From Thraustochytrium sp. TN22 (taxonomy: Eukaryota > Sar > Bigyra > Thraustochytrida > Thraustochytriidae): a DNA stretch of 64,000 bases. The stretch covers positions 1 to 64,000 of the forward strand of contig JABLUY010000145.1 in NCBI GenBank assembly GCA_013306675.1. The letters are read 5' to 3'. Within the stretch, counting starts at the first letter, position 1; each line of letters starts with the position of its first letter. The position numbers and the translations under genes were made by a program. This document shows positions 27,304 through 36,403 of this stretch, piece after piece. The notes beneath the pieces were generated by a model that saw nothing but the letters and a program-made list of their open reading frames with translations, was not told where the DNA came from and did no database searches.

Positions 27304-28777
27304 TTGCAGGCAGGCAAGCAAGCCGGCGAGCGAGCGAGCGAGCGAGCGAGCGAGCGAGCGAGCAAGCAAAAGCTAGACAGCGCCTAGCTATGAGCAAGCT
27401 AGCTACGAAGTTAGCTGGAGCACTTTGCAAGCAAATGGGTTTGCTTACAGTGCCTCTGGCCTGGGACCGTCCTTGGCTCGTGCCGTTGTTTAACGACGAA
27501 GCGGCCCCGGCAGCGGCCCTGGCAGCTCGGCTGGATGCTGGTAGGGCACTGGTAGTCCGGTTCAGTCCCTCTTGCACGGCCCACACGCCACGCGTTACTC
27601 GTACCCCACGGGGCCATCGCCCTGTCCTCGATGGTGAAGACATGCGACAACTTCCCAACCGAGTGAGCGTGATCGCCGTGATGTGCGTCGGCGGAGACGT
27701 CGGCGTACCCACGGTAACCCACCTCGTCGTCGCCACTCTGTAGATTGACGTGCGAGACCGTAGCGTCCGTCTCCACTGTCAGCCACCCAAGCAACCAGCT
27801 TCGTGTGGGGTTCAGCTCTCCATGCACGCCGAACTAGCTTTCGCGCTCGGGTTCGTCGCCAGTATCGCGGGCTCAGCCACTGCTGCTTGCGACAGTCTAC
27901 CTTGCACAGCTTGCGCAAAAACAGGGGGTATCGTTGCGACGTTGTCAGGCAGCTTGCGTGGCTTGCGGCGTCGTTCAAGTTCGCTTTCAAAGTCCGTCGT
28001 TGGAGCTTCTCGGATCGTGGCTCCCACCGTGACATCTCCAGCTTGTATCCGAACCCGACTCCATAGTAGCATGACTTTCACCTTGGCCGCTGTCTTTCTT
28101 GCTGTTGCCTCAATTGAGCTCACTCTCCCGCTCGCTCGGTTTTTCACCAGTCTGGGGCCCAAGCGACGAGCTTCGCCGTCAGCTCTTTTCCACCCATCTT
28201 CTTCGTGAGCTGGACCTAGCTACTAGCCTGCGGCCGCCACTGCACGCCCACGCCCTGCAAGTTCCCGAACTGCGTCTTCTCCACCACGACCTCTGTCCAT
28301 CGCCCAGCAAGAACCTCCCGCAACCCGCCAACTCGCGGCAACTCGTCGCTTCCAGGCGAGCAAAGTCGGCGATGTCCTTGGGGACGGCTGCACAGCCTGC
28401 ACGCGCCTGTGGGCTCCACTGCGTGCGGGTTTGGGGCTGCCTAGGCCAGCCGAGGGCGCGGTTCTGCGCCTCCAGCTCGCGCCCGAAGCTAGCGCCGCCC
28501 CGCAGCACCCCCGGTCCGCGCGCAGGCACGCGCCCGCACGCGCATCTCCGGATTCGGCGGGCGCGGCCCGCGCTCGTACGGGACCCGGGCGCGGCGCCGC
28601 GGCGCTGCGACTCGCGCAGACCGAGTCCGCAGGCTCCGCTGCGCGCCGCTGCGCTCCGCTCCGGTCGGCGCGCGAAAGCGAGCGGCGGACGCTTGCGAGG
28701 CGCCGCGGCAAGCCCACCCCGCGCGGCCAGCGGGCCGCCCGCGCCTGGCGAGCTTCGAGGAGCACGGTCCGGGCGGC
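27304..28777. promoter_or_regulatory. Divergent intergenic region between two CDF paralogues
   Basis: Contains the GAGC microsatellite at 27327-27364, CTAGCTA motifs at 27370-27412, and an AT-richer centre. Over 27411-28160 the minus strand has protein-like pieces in two frames (such as ADAHHGDHAHSVGKL near 27640-27700 and TTDFESELERRRKPRKL near 27950-28000), without an ATG or a recognisable family, so these may be relics. The final 300 bp is the leader of paralogue 2. Confidence 0.4.
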
Positions 28778-29578
28778 ATGGCGGAGCCGACGACGACGGC
28801 GACGACGGCGGCGAGCATGCAGGAGCACCACGGGCGCAACGTGCTGCTGCTCGCGGTGATCTTCGTCATGTTCGGCGGGTTCGCGCTGGCGGAGATGTTC
28901 GCGGCCTTTGCCGGCTCCAGCCTGTCGCTGCTGGGCGACGCGGCCAGCATGGTGGTGGACGCCTTCACGTACGCCATGAACATGCTGGCGGAGCGCCATA
29001 AGGGCCAGGGCATCGAGGAGCGCGCGCGCATCCGCCTCGAGTTCTTCATCCCGCTCGTCAGCGTGCTGGCGCTCACCGCCACCAGCATCTACGTGCTCAA
29101 GGAGGCCATCTCCACGGTGCTCGACCCGCCTGCCGAGGGCCACGCCGGCGACAAGCTCATGCTCGCCTTTAGCACCACCAACCTGCTCATTGACATCGTA
29201 AGCGTGTGCAGCTTCGCGCGCGTCGACCGCCTCTTCGGCTACAACGTGCTCGACAGCGTCGAGGCCGCCATGGCCACGGCCGCCGCCGATGCTGGCCACG
29301 ACGAGCCGCTCCTTGACGCCGAGGGCGGCCACCGCCCGCTCGCCGCGCACGCGCACTCCAACACCAACATGTGCAGCGCCTACACGCACGTCATCGCCGA
29401 CACCATGCGAAGCATTGCCGTCATGGTCGCTGCTCTTCTCTCCATCTTCGTTCATTCCATCAACTCCGACGTGGCCGACGCCTGGGCCGCCATCGCCGTC
29501 TCCGTCATCATCTTCGCCTCCCTTTTCCCCTTGCTCCAGGGCCTCCGACAAAAGTACCAGCAGCTCCGTCGCTCCTGA
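28778..29578 (+). CDS. Cation diffusion facilitator-type metal transporter, paralogue 2
   Basis: 266 aa from ATG 28778 (GGCATGG context). Same architecture as the divergent paralogue: TM2 SLSLLGDAASMVVDAFTYAM, a LEFFIPLVSVLALTATSIYV segment, a His-rich loop (GHDEPLLD through AAHAHSN), TM5 AYTHVIADTMRS and TM6 VADAWAAIAVSVIIF. TM5 HxxxD (His204, Asp208) is intact; the TM2 His is replaced by Ser (D54, S57, D61). The protein ends about 15 residues after TM6, so it lacks the CDF cytoplasmic domain. A metal efflux or vacuolar loading role is inferred; selectivity cannot be assigned. Confidence 0.85.
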   Translation: MAEPTTTATTAASMQEHHGRNVLLLAVIFVMFGGFALAEMFAAFAGSSLSLLGDAASMVVDAFTYAMNMLAERHKGQGIEERARIRLEFFIPLVSVLALTATSIYVLKEAISTVLDPPAEGHAGDKLMLAFSTTNLLIDIVSVCSFARVDRLFGYNVLDSVEAAMATAAADAGHDEPLLDAEGGHRPLAAHAHSNTNMCSAYTHVIADTMRSIAVMVAALLSIFVHSINSDVADAWAAIAVSVIIFASLFPLLQGLRQKYQQLRRS

Positions 29579-29905
29579 GGAGGTAACGCGTTTCTCTCTG
29601 CGCCGTCAAACGTACAACGGCGCGTAAGTTATGTAATCTTAGGAAGATGATGCCGGCTTGACAGTGACAACCGGACCGCCTTTTCTTCGTCGTGCTGCGA
29701 AACCGCTCATGTCACTGATCGAAGCGATCCTCACCTTTTCAAAGTTAACTCAGGGCATGCCACTTTCATTGGTCATTGTCGTCTTGGGGTCCACCGTCTT
29801 GACCGGGCGCTCGCTCCAAATGCCTCCCTCTCAAGAAAGAATGAATGAGTGCCAGTGCGTTGTAGTTTTCCAATCATTGTTTTTCCAATCATCGTTCGTC
29901 GCGGC
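29579..29905. other. Convergent 3' intergenic region
   Basis: AT-richer spacer between convergent genes. It contains a short direct repeat TTTTCCAATCAT at about 29865-29895. No gene seen. Confidence 0.6.
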
Positions 29906-31234
29906 TCAGCAAGAGGACAGCGAGCTGCGACGCCGCTTGCGCGGCGGAGGTGTCGGCGGATCGTCAGGGGTGAGACCGATGTTGTACTCCTTGCGCCACT
30001 CGTACACGGTTTGGTCATTTTCGATCTTGCAGTGGTCAATGGCCTTTTCCAGGTCACCGGTGTGGTCCTGGAAGTCGGGGAGCTGGTTCTGCACGCGGGC
30101 CATGCGGCGCATGATCTCGCCATTGAGCCTGCGGCGAATCTCGGTGCAGCTCACGCCCGGGTCGGTTTCGATCCACTCTTTCATGTCGACGAGCATCCAG
30201 CGCTCCAACTTGTGCTTGCCCGAGGCCTTCTTCTGGGTCTCGTGGATGGTGTCGCCAACACTCTCGAGTGCATGCTGTGCCTCCGCAAGGGCGGCGGCTG
30301 CATCGCCGGGCTCCAGGCCGAGCGCGAGTTCCATCTGCTGGCGCGTGAGCCCGTTAGCATCCTCCTCGTTCGCCACCAGCAAGCCCTTTTGCTCCGGGGT
30401 GAATCTGCTCCCGGGCTTGCCGTCGCCGATGCTGCTGCTGTTCTCCGAGTCGACCGGCGCGCTGCGCTTGTCACCGACAGCGCCCGTGGCCGCTTTCTGT
30501 CTGCGCAGCCCCATCTTGCTTCCACGCAGCCACTCAAGGACCAGCTGCTCGCCGGCGACCGCCGAGTGCTCCATGGCCAGAGCGCGATTGAACTCGTGGT
30601 CGTAGTCGTCCATGAGGCATTCTTGCTTCCGCTTCATGCGACGCGCCAACTCCTCTTGCAGCGCGCGGGTCGCCTCCGGCGCGCTCGTCTTGTCCGTGGC
30701 TTCCTGGTACCAGAGCTCCAGGGCGTCGATCATCCACGGCTGCTCCTGGCCGGCGTACTTTTCGGGGGACTCGTTGCGCGGAGCCTTGCCGAGAAAGGCA
30801 GCGGCGTCGTCGGGGGTCAGGCCCAGTAGCAGCGCCATTTGTGCGCGTGTGAACCCATTTGGGTCCTTTTCGTTCGCGGCCAGCACGTGCTTTTGCTCCT
30901 TGGTGCACTCGGGCAGCTCCGTGTCGTCCGGCGCAGACCCGGCGCTCTGTGTCGCCGACGTCGAGCTCGACTCTGCCAGCGATGAGCTCGATGCGTTGGG
31001 AGAGCTCGTCGCGCTGGGAGAGCTCGACGCCTTGGGTGCGCTCGACGCGTCGGAGGACGCCTCGCTTTCGGGCGGCGTGATGATCGTCTCTTGCTTGTGG
31101 GACGAGACCCACGCGCGCATGCGGCGCTGCTGTGCGTCCCGCGGCATCGCCTCCAGTACCGGCACCTCGTCGGAGTGGTACCAGGTGTCCTGCACCATTG
31201 TCTTGCTCACCGGCGCCAGCTTACTGATCGCCAT
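29906..31234 (-). CDS. Unknown protein with two copies of an undescribed helical domain and a C-terminal NLS
   Basis: 442 aa from ATG 31234, directly preceded on the coding strand by a GA microsatellite. Residues 50-105 are a Ser/Ala-rich linker. Residues about 111-245 and 279-422 are two copies of one domain. Each copy opens with a TxEQKxxLxANExDxNG motif followed by TRxQMxLxLGL (residues 111-140 and 279-307), then DAAAxL, a Trp-containing helix, a basic RRMxRxQ segment and a VxEWxxxxxxGL end. The opening motif faintly resembles helices 1-2 of a homeodomain-like fold. The C-terminus PRKRRRSS is a likely nuclear localisation signal. The protein is soluble, with no signal peptide or membrane span. 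Function unknown; nuclear, possibly nucleic-acid or chromatin associated, by inference. Confidence 0.8.
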   Translation of the reverse strand: MAISKLAPVSKTMVQDTWYHSDEVPVLEAMPRDAQQRRMRAWVSSHKQETIITPPESEASSDASSAPKASSSPSATSSPNASSSSLAESSSTSATQSAGSAPDDTELPECTKEQKHVLAANEKDPNGFTRAQMALLLGLTPDDAAAFLGKAPRNESPEKYAGQEQPWMIDALELWYQEATDKTSAPEATRALQEELARRMKRKQECLMDDYDHEFNRALAMEHSAVAGEQLVLEWLRGSKMGLRRQKAATGAVGDKRSAPVDSENSSSIGDGKPGSRFTPEQKGLLVANEEDANGLTRQQMELALGLEPGDAAAALAEAQHALESVGDTIHETQKKASGKHKLERWMLVDMKEWIETDPGVSCTEIRRRLNGEIMRRMARVQNQLPDFQDHTGDLEKAIDHCKIENDQTVYEWRKEYNIGLTPDDPPTPPPRKRRRSSLSSC

Positions 31235-32520
31235 CTCTCTCTCTCTCTCTCTCCAAGTGTCTGTGTCCTTCCTTCCTCTTGCGAATTTGCAGCCACGACG
31301 CTGGCAGTGGCAGGCCGGCAGCTATGACAGATCACGATACCGTCTCACCACACCTGCGCTTCACCGCGCATTGTGCTGTGCAGCTGCACTGGCAGTACGC
31401 GAACCCGTCCTGTGGCTTTTGAAGGTGTTTGGAAGGCCTCTTTTGACCAACTTTTGATCTTTTGACCGGTCTTTTGACCTGCGCGAGGCTTACGCGTTCG
31501 CCCAAGGTCGCCGAAGATTACCCCAGCGGTGGCCGCCAAAGTCGCGCCTGGCCTGCACCTGAACGACCCGGGCGGGCGGCGGCGGCGACGGATCGGCGCG
31601 CGGGCAGACCGGACCTTCCCCCTGGAGACCCAAGACCCAGATGGTGCAGACACGCGCGGAGGAGCGCAGGCGTGCGCAAGCGCATGCCAAGGCGCTTGGC
31701 ATGGCGCTTGTTGGGACCATGTGCGTCGTGGCAGGAGCAGATCTCCAAGCACCTGGTCGTGTTTCGGCTGGTATCCAACAAATACGGTCTCGCCGACATC
31801 GATGTGGAGCTGGAGCCGCCGAGCAACATGCCGTTCGATGACGATTCCTTTGTCAACCTCATGCACGCTTCGGGCACGATTTGTATTTCCAGTGGCAGAG
31901 TCCAGAGGACGAGGTCGAGAAGAGGCGGGCAGTCCTACAGTGGGAGAAGAGCTTCGAGAAGGAGGAGGCAGTCAAGCAGTCGAGAAAGCGGAGCATGAAC
32001 AATCGTGCTTCGGGGAAGAAGCGTCGGCGATGCGGCACCGACACTAGCTCTAGCTTAGCTAGCTAGCTCTAGAGAAGCTCGAGTCATCAAGACGCCCGTC
32101 ATCCAGCCCCAAATTTGGCTGTCCTCTCCTCGTCCAAGTCCCAGATCCCAAACCAAGCTCGTTGTTTCCCCCTTCTCTCGACGCGGCATCAAGGCTTCCA
32201 TTCCTCACCGCCACAGCTTGGACGTACATGCCGGTCCAAGCTCTGGCACCTCGACGAAGACAAGCACGAGAGCATTCGCAGCCAGAGCAGCGCTCCCGGC
32301 TCCTGCCTGGCCTGCACGCGCTGCCGCCGCCACCGGCACTGCAGCCTTGAGGCGCGCGCCGCCCCGGCCGCCCCCGCCGCCGCCAGGTCCGCAGCGACCA
32401 GGACCGCCGCCGCCACCACCAACCCTTCAGGTCGGCAAGCGCGGCGGAGGCCGCCGGCAGAACTCGGGCTCGGCGGCGGCTCGGCGGCGGGCGGGCGGCG
32501 CGCGGCGGGGCGGCGGCAGG
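31235..32520. promoter_or_regulatory. Divergent intergenic region before WDR74, with a coding relic
   Basis: Starts with a CT microsatellite (31235-31253). Holds the broken coding region at 31641-32066 and a CTAGCTAGCT cluster at 32043-32070. The remainder (32100-32520) is GC-rich leader for WDR74. Promoters of both divergent genes should lie here. Confidence 0.45.
31641..32066 (+). pseudogene. Frame-broken hypothetical gene
   Basis: Three consecutive plus-strand pieces with gene-like codon bias lie in different frames: ATG 31641 (MVQTRAEERRRAQAHAKALG), then 31730-31865 (ISKHLVVFRLVSNKYGLADI, then VELEPPSNMPFDDDSFVNLM), then 31868-32066 (HDLYFQWQSPEDEVEKRRAV and a Lys/Arg-rich tail). Frame changes fall near 31720-31735 and 31865. 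A decayed gene, two assembly indels, or very short introns could all explain this. No family is recognised. Confidence 0.42.
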
Positions 32521-33873
32521 ATGGCGCAGAGCGGGCTGCTGCGCGTGGTGACCGGCGACATGCTGGGCGTGGTCAAGACGTGGGAGCCGATGGGCGGCAA
32601 GGTGCTGGCGCGGCAAGGCGAGGCCAAGCGCGAGAACCGCGTGGACGCGCTGACGTGGGCCGACGCGGCGCGCGAGGAGGCAGGCGTGGTCTGCGCCGCG
32701 CAGGGGACCGGCGTGCGCCTCATCCGCCTGCCGCTGGCGCTCGGGGCCAAGACCGGCACCAAGGACGCCGAGGCCGCGCCCGTGCTGCAGGCCCCCGAGC
32801 CGGCGGTCTGCGGCGCCGTGGCGCTCGAGGAGGCCTGCGTGGGCCTGGACCCGCTCGCCGACCGCCTCGTGGTGACCAGCAAGGACCGCAAGGTGCAGGT
32901 GGTGGCCATGGACGTCTCGCAGACGGACGATGCGCAGGTCTTCGGGGCGGACCTGCTGGCGTCGCACCAGCTGCCCGAGGGCGACGTGACGCGCGCGCGA
33001 GTGAGCCCGACCAGCGGCCTGCTGGCGGCGGGCGGCAAGGACAACTTGCTGGCGCTCTGGGACCTGGAGGTGTGGAAGCGCTGCTTCCACTCCAAGAACG
33101 TCCCGATGGACCATCTGGAGATGCCCGTGCCCATCTGGGTTACCGACATCTGCTTCATGGGCGACGTGGAGGACCCGGATCGCGGCGAGAAGCAGGCTAT
33201 CGGCGGCGGCCGCCCTGAGCGCATCGCCACCTGCACGGGCCACGGCCACGTGCGCCTGTACGACACCCGTGCGCGGCGCCGCCCTGTCACCTCGATCGAG
33301 CTCAAGACCGCCACCGAGCTGTACCAGAAGAACTATTCCGCGGACACGCGCCACCTGAACACGCTCACGCAGATCGACGCCCACACCGTGGCAGTCGGCG
33401 ATGCCGTTGGCGGTCTGCGCGCCATCGACCTGCGGCAGAACAAGGTCGTTCGCGTTTTCCGCGGGCTCAACGGGTCCATCCGCACCGTCGTCAAGCACCC
33501 GACGCTGCCGCTGCTCCTCGCCGGTGGCCTCGACCGTCACTTCATGCTCTGCGACCTGAACACCGGCAGCTCCGTTGTGCGCGTCTACGGCCGTCAGCAG
33601 CTCACTGCGTTGCTCCTGAGCTCCAGCGCGCCGGCCTCGGCCAAGGCCAAGACCGAGAGGGCTACCTCTGGCGGCAAGAAGCGTGCCCTCGGCGAAGTTC
33701 CCGCCGAGGATGACGTCCTGAACGACGTTGCCGACGACTTTGCGGACCTGATCGAGGAGGGCGACGATGACCATGACGGCAACAAGGACACCGGCCTCGC
33801 GAACTCCGCAGTCGAGGCGTCGCCTTCGTCTTCGCGCCGGGCCAAGAAGTCCAAGAAGAGGCGACAGGGCTAA
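32521..33873 (+). CDS. WDR74: WDR74 / Nsa1 ribosome biogenesis factor
   Basis: 450 aa from ATG 32521. WD40 propeller with family-specific segments: VVTGDMLGVVKTWEP at the N-terminus, VSPTSGLLAAGGKDNLLALW, PIWVTDICFM, RIATCTGHGHVRLYDTRARR, AIDLRQNKVVRVFRGLNGSI and HPTLPLLLAGGLDRHFMLCD, then the YGRQQLTALLLSS end block. The C-terminus is acidic then basic (SRRAKKSKKRRQG), as expected for a nucleolar protein. WDR74/Nsa1 associates with pre-60S particles and the AAA ATPase NVL/Rix7 during large-subunit maturation. Length and order match the family, with no breaks. Confidence 0.93.
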   Translation: MAQSGLLRVVTGDMLGVVKTWEPMGGKVLARQGEAKRENRVDALTWADAAREEAGVVCAAQGTGVRLIRLPLALGAKTGTKDAEAAPVLQAPEPAVCGAVALEEACVGLDPLADRLVVTSKDRKVQVVAMDVSQTDDAQVFGADLLASHQLPEGDVTRARVSPTSGLLAAGGKDNLLALWDLEVWKRCFHSKNVPMDHLEMPVPIWVTDICFMGDVEDPDRGEKQAIGGGRPERIATCTGHGHVRLYDTRARRRPVTSIELKTATELYQKNYSADTRHLNTLTQIDAHTVAVGDAVGGLRAIDLRQNKVVRVFRGLNGSIRTVVKHPTLPLLLAGGLDRHFMLCDLNTGSSVVRVYGRQQLTALLLSSSAPASAKAKTERATSGGKKRALGEVPAEDDVLNDVADDFADLIEEGDDDHDGNKDTGLANSAVEASPSSSRRAKKSKKRRQG

Positions 33874-34467
33874 CTAAGCGCCGCTTCCTTTTTGCCCGTT
33901 TGTTAGCATCCCGTAGTAGCCTAGTAGAGAGACAGAGAGACAGAAAGAGAGACAGAGAGAACAAGAGACGGGGCAAGCCTTTTTTTTGGTTCTCTCGGAT
34001 GAAGACACTTGAAGCCTGCAAGATGGGGGGCTGCGACCCAGAGCGCAGTACGACTGCTGTCACTGATGAAGCAAGGTCGCGCGCTTGTCGCCATGAACGT
34101 GTCAAAACCAACATGCTTTTCACGTCGTATCCTCAAAGTCGGTCAAGAAGATGAGCCGCCGCATGGCATGCAAATGGCGCTTGCCGTGGCTAGTGGCTCC
34201 GTGTGGAACACAGTACGTTACGTCAGGGTCGGCGCCGCCGTATCTACGACGTGACGAAGAGCACCACCTTGAACCTAACCACCGACTCGGACGCGACGCA
34301 CAGCCTCGCCAGAGCAAATCGCAGAAGCAAGTCAAAAAGCGAAAGCCTCCCTCACTCGCGGCGCGGGCGGCGAGAGCAGCGGCGGCGGCAGCAGTCGCGT
34401 CAGCAGCAGCAGCGGCAGCGACAGCGACAGCGACGAGCGGCGGCGCGCCCGCTCGCAGGCATCGAGG
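33874..34467. other. Intergenic region between WDR74 and the PARP-finger gene
   Basis: Contains a GAGACAGA-type purine microsatellite at about 33926-33965. Otherwise there is AT-richer spacer and then a GC-rich CAG/GCG leader before ATG 34468. No gene seen. Confidence 0.6.
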
Positions 34468-35835
34468 ATGCCCGAGTGGGAGGTGGAGGAGGCCAAGAGC
34501 GCGCGCGCGCTGTGCAAGACGTGCAAGGAGAAGATCGCCAAGGGCGAGCTGCGATGGGTGAAGGTTACGGAGACGGAGCGGTTCGGCACGCAGCGCGCGT
34601 ACACGCACATCAAGTGCCTGGCGTACCCGAGCCGCGGCGATGGCTTTGAGCTGAGCGACGTCAAGGGGCTGGACGAGCTGTCCGCGGCGGATCGCAAGAC
34701 CGTCGAGGAGGCGTACGAGCACGCCAAGGCAAACAAGGGCGCGAAGCGCAAGGGTGGCGAGGCCGCGGGGGCCGCGGCCAAGAAGACCAAGAAGGAGGCG
34801 GGCAACGTCAAGGTGGAAACCACCAAGACGAAGAAGGCCAAGAAGACCAAGTACGACGCTGACATGGAGGAGGAGACGGACGCGGTGGCGGCCAAGTACA
34901 AGAAGATGTCCATCTCTGAGCTCAAGGACTACCTGCGCGCCAACAAGCAGCTGCTCAAGGGCGTCAAGGGCGACCTGGTGCTGCGCTGCGCGGACGGCGA
35001 GAAGAACGGCCGGCTCATGCCGTGCAAGGGCTGCGGCAAGGGCAAGCTGGAGCTCACGGAGAACGGCATGGCGCAGTGCAATGGGTACTATGACGACAGC
35101 ATCAGCCAGCGTGTGCCGTGCCGGTTTTCGTGCCCGATCGCCGACGCCCCGCGCGGCAAGTGGCTCACGCCAGAGGAGGCCGAGGCGGAGGAGGCCGAGG
35201 CGGGCGCCGGCGCCGAGGGCGAGGCGGCCGCCGAGGCGCTCGGCAAGAAGGAGCTGAAGCGCGTCAAGGCGGCGCTTGGCGAGCTGCCGGACGACGCCAG
35301 CCCGCGCGACAAGGCGCTCAAGCTCATCGACGTTTGCAAGGAGCACAAGCTCGCTCTCCCGGAGGACCCGGCCAAGGCCCTGCAGCGCGCCGGCCAGGCA
35401 GTCATGGCCAGCCAGAACGACGAAGGCAAGTATGACCTCATGGTGGCCTTCAAGGACCTCCTTGGCGAGTTCGGCACGGCCGCTGCCGCCAAGGCCGCCG
35501 CCAAGGCCGCCGAGGCGGAGCGCCCCGAGGCGCTCTGTAAGGACAACACAAAGATCGCCAACCTCATCGACGAGCTCGCCGAGCTCGAGGCCAAGGCCAA
35601 GGAGGGCGACGATTGGGAGCGCAAGGTTGTCTCGCTCAAGGTTGCCGTCTCCGCGCTGCGTGGCGCCGACTTTCGCATCCAGTCTGGCAAGGAGGTCTCC
35701 AAGGCCAACTCCAAGCGCAAGCTCAAGGGTGTCGGCGCGCGCACCGCCGAGAAGATTGACGAGATTCTCGAGTCCGGCACGCTCGCGCGCCTCGACGAGC
35801 TTCGCGAGCGCAACGAGCGCGGTGACTTTGCTTGA
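34468..35835 (+). CDS. PARP-type zinc finger, PADR1 and pol-beta-like HhH protein without PARP catalytic domain
   Basis: 455 aa from ATG 34468. Residues 10-55 form a PARP-type zinc finger (CKTC at 16-19, HIKC at 47-50, with KGELRW between). A Lys-rich linker (95-130) leads to a PADR1-type zinc fold (about 140-225; MSISELKDYLRANKQ, then Cys186, Cys189, Cys204, Cys218/222). A Glu/Ala-rich middle is followed by a C-terminal helix-hairpin-helix like the 8-kDa domain of DNA polymerase beta/lambda (FRIQSGKEVSKANSKRKL, GVGARTAEKIDEILESG). All parts are DNA-end or nick-binding modules in known proteins. There is no ADP-ribosyltransferase or polymerase domain. A nuclear DNA-break sensor or adaptor is inferred. 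Confidence 0.88.
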   Translation: MPEWEVEEAKSARALCKTCKEKIAKGELRWVKVTETERFGTQRAYTHIKCLAYPSRGDGFELSDVKGLDELSAADRKTVEEAYEHAKANKGAKRKGGEAAGAAAKKTKKEAGNVKVETTKTKKAKKTKYDADMEEETDAVAAKYKKMSISELKDYLRANKQLLKGVKGDLVLRCADGEKNGRLMPCKGCGKGKLELTENGMAQCNGYYDDSISQRVPCRFSCPIADAPRGKWLTPEEAEAEEAEAGAGAEGEAAAEALGKKELKRVKAALGELPDDASPRDKALKLIDVCKEHKLALPEDPAKALQRAGQAVMASQNDEGKYDLMVAFKDLLGEFGTAAAAKAAAKAAEAERPEALCKDNTKIANLIDELAELEAKAKEGDDWERKVVSLKVAVSALRGADFRIQSGKEVSKANSKRKLKGVGARTAEKIDEILESGTLARLDELRERNERGDFA

Positions 35836-35916
35836 TCGCAGTAACATGGGTCAGTGCTGACGTGCCTCGACGAGTTCTGCGAGCGCAGCGCGCGCGGCGG
35901 CCTTACCTTGATCGCA
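35789..35916. repeat. Tandem duplication of the 3' end of the PARP-finger gene
   Basis: The last 47 coding bases plus stop and a few following bases (35789-35840) recur at 35864-35916. Shared blocks are GCCTCGACGAG, GCGAGCGCA and CTTGATCGCA, with about ten differences. The second copy lies wholly outside the gene, starting 28 bp after the stop. Confidence 0.8.
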
Positions 35917-36337
35917 ACCCTGGCACCGCCGGTATTGACCAACAAACAAAAATGGGCGAGCGAGTCGTGTCCGAGCCACCACCAAGCAGCAAGTCAAACT
36001 TCGTTCAACCCCAAGTTCGAGGTGCCCCGTGCCACGGTGACTGGCAGTGGCAGATTTAACCTGAACGTTAGCCCCCAAAACAAAAGGAACTTCACAGAAA
36101 CGACAACTTGGAGTCGAGCACCTCACCGTGACTCACTCACACGTCAGAGTCAGTGATTCATACTCTGATCAGGCTCCTTCCTGTGGTGCCAGCCTGAGAT
36201 CGGGACTTTACGTCGCACGAGCAGCAGAACCCTTTTTGCGCCGGGCCGCTTGCGCCGCGGCAGCAGTCAGGCGCCGCAGAAGGAGGCGCAGGCCCGCGCC
36301 GCGCGCGGCCGCAGGGCAGCCGCCGGCAAGCCGCTGC

Positions 36338-36368
<31 letters not shown>

Positions 36369-36403
36369 CAGGCCGCCTTCGCGGCGAGCGCGCTGCGGCC
36401 GCC
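35836..36403. other. Intergenic region before the DHHC-family gene
   Basis: Begins with the duplicated gene tail at 35864-35916. AT-richer spacer follows (35930-36180), then a GC-rich leader with a CCG run at 36335-36370. No gene seen. Confidence 0.6.
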
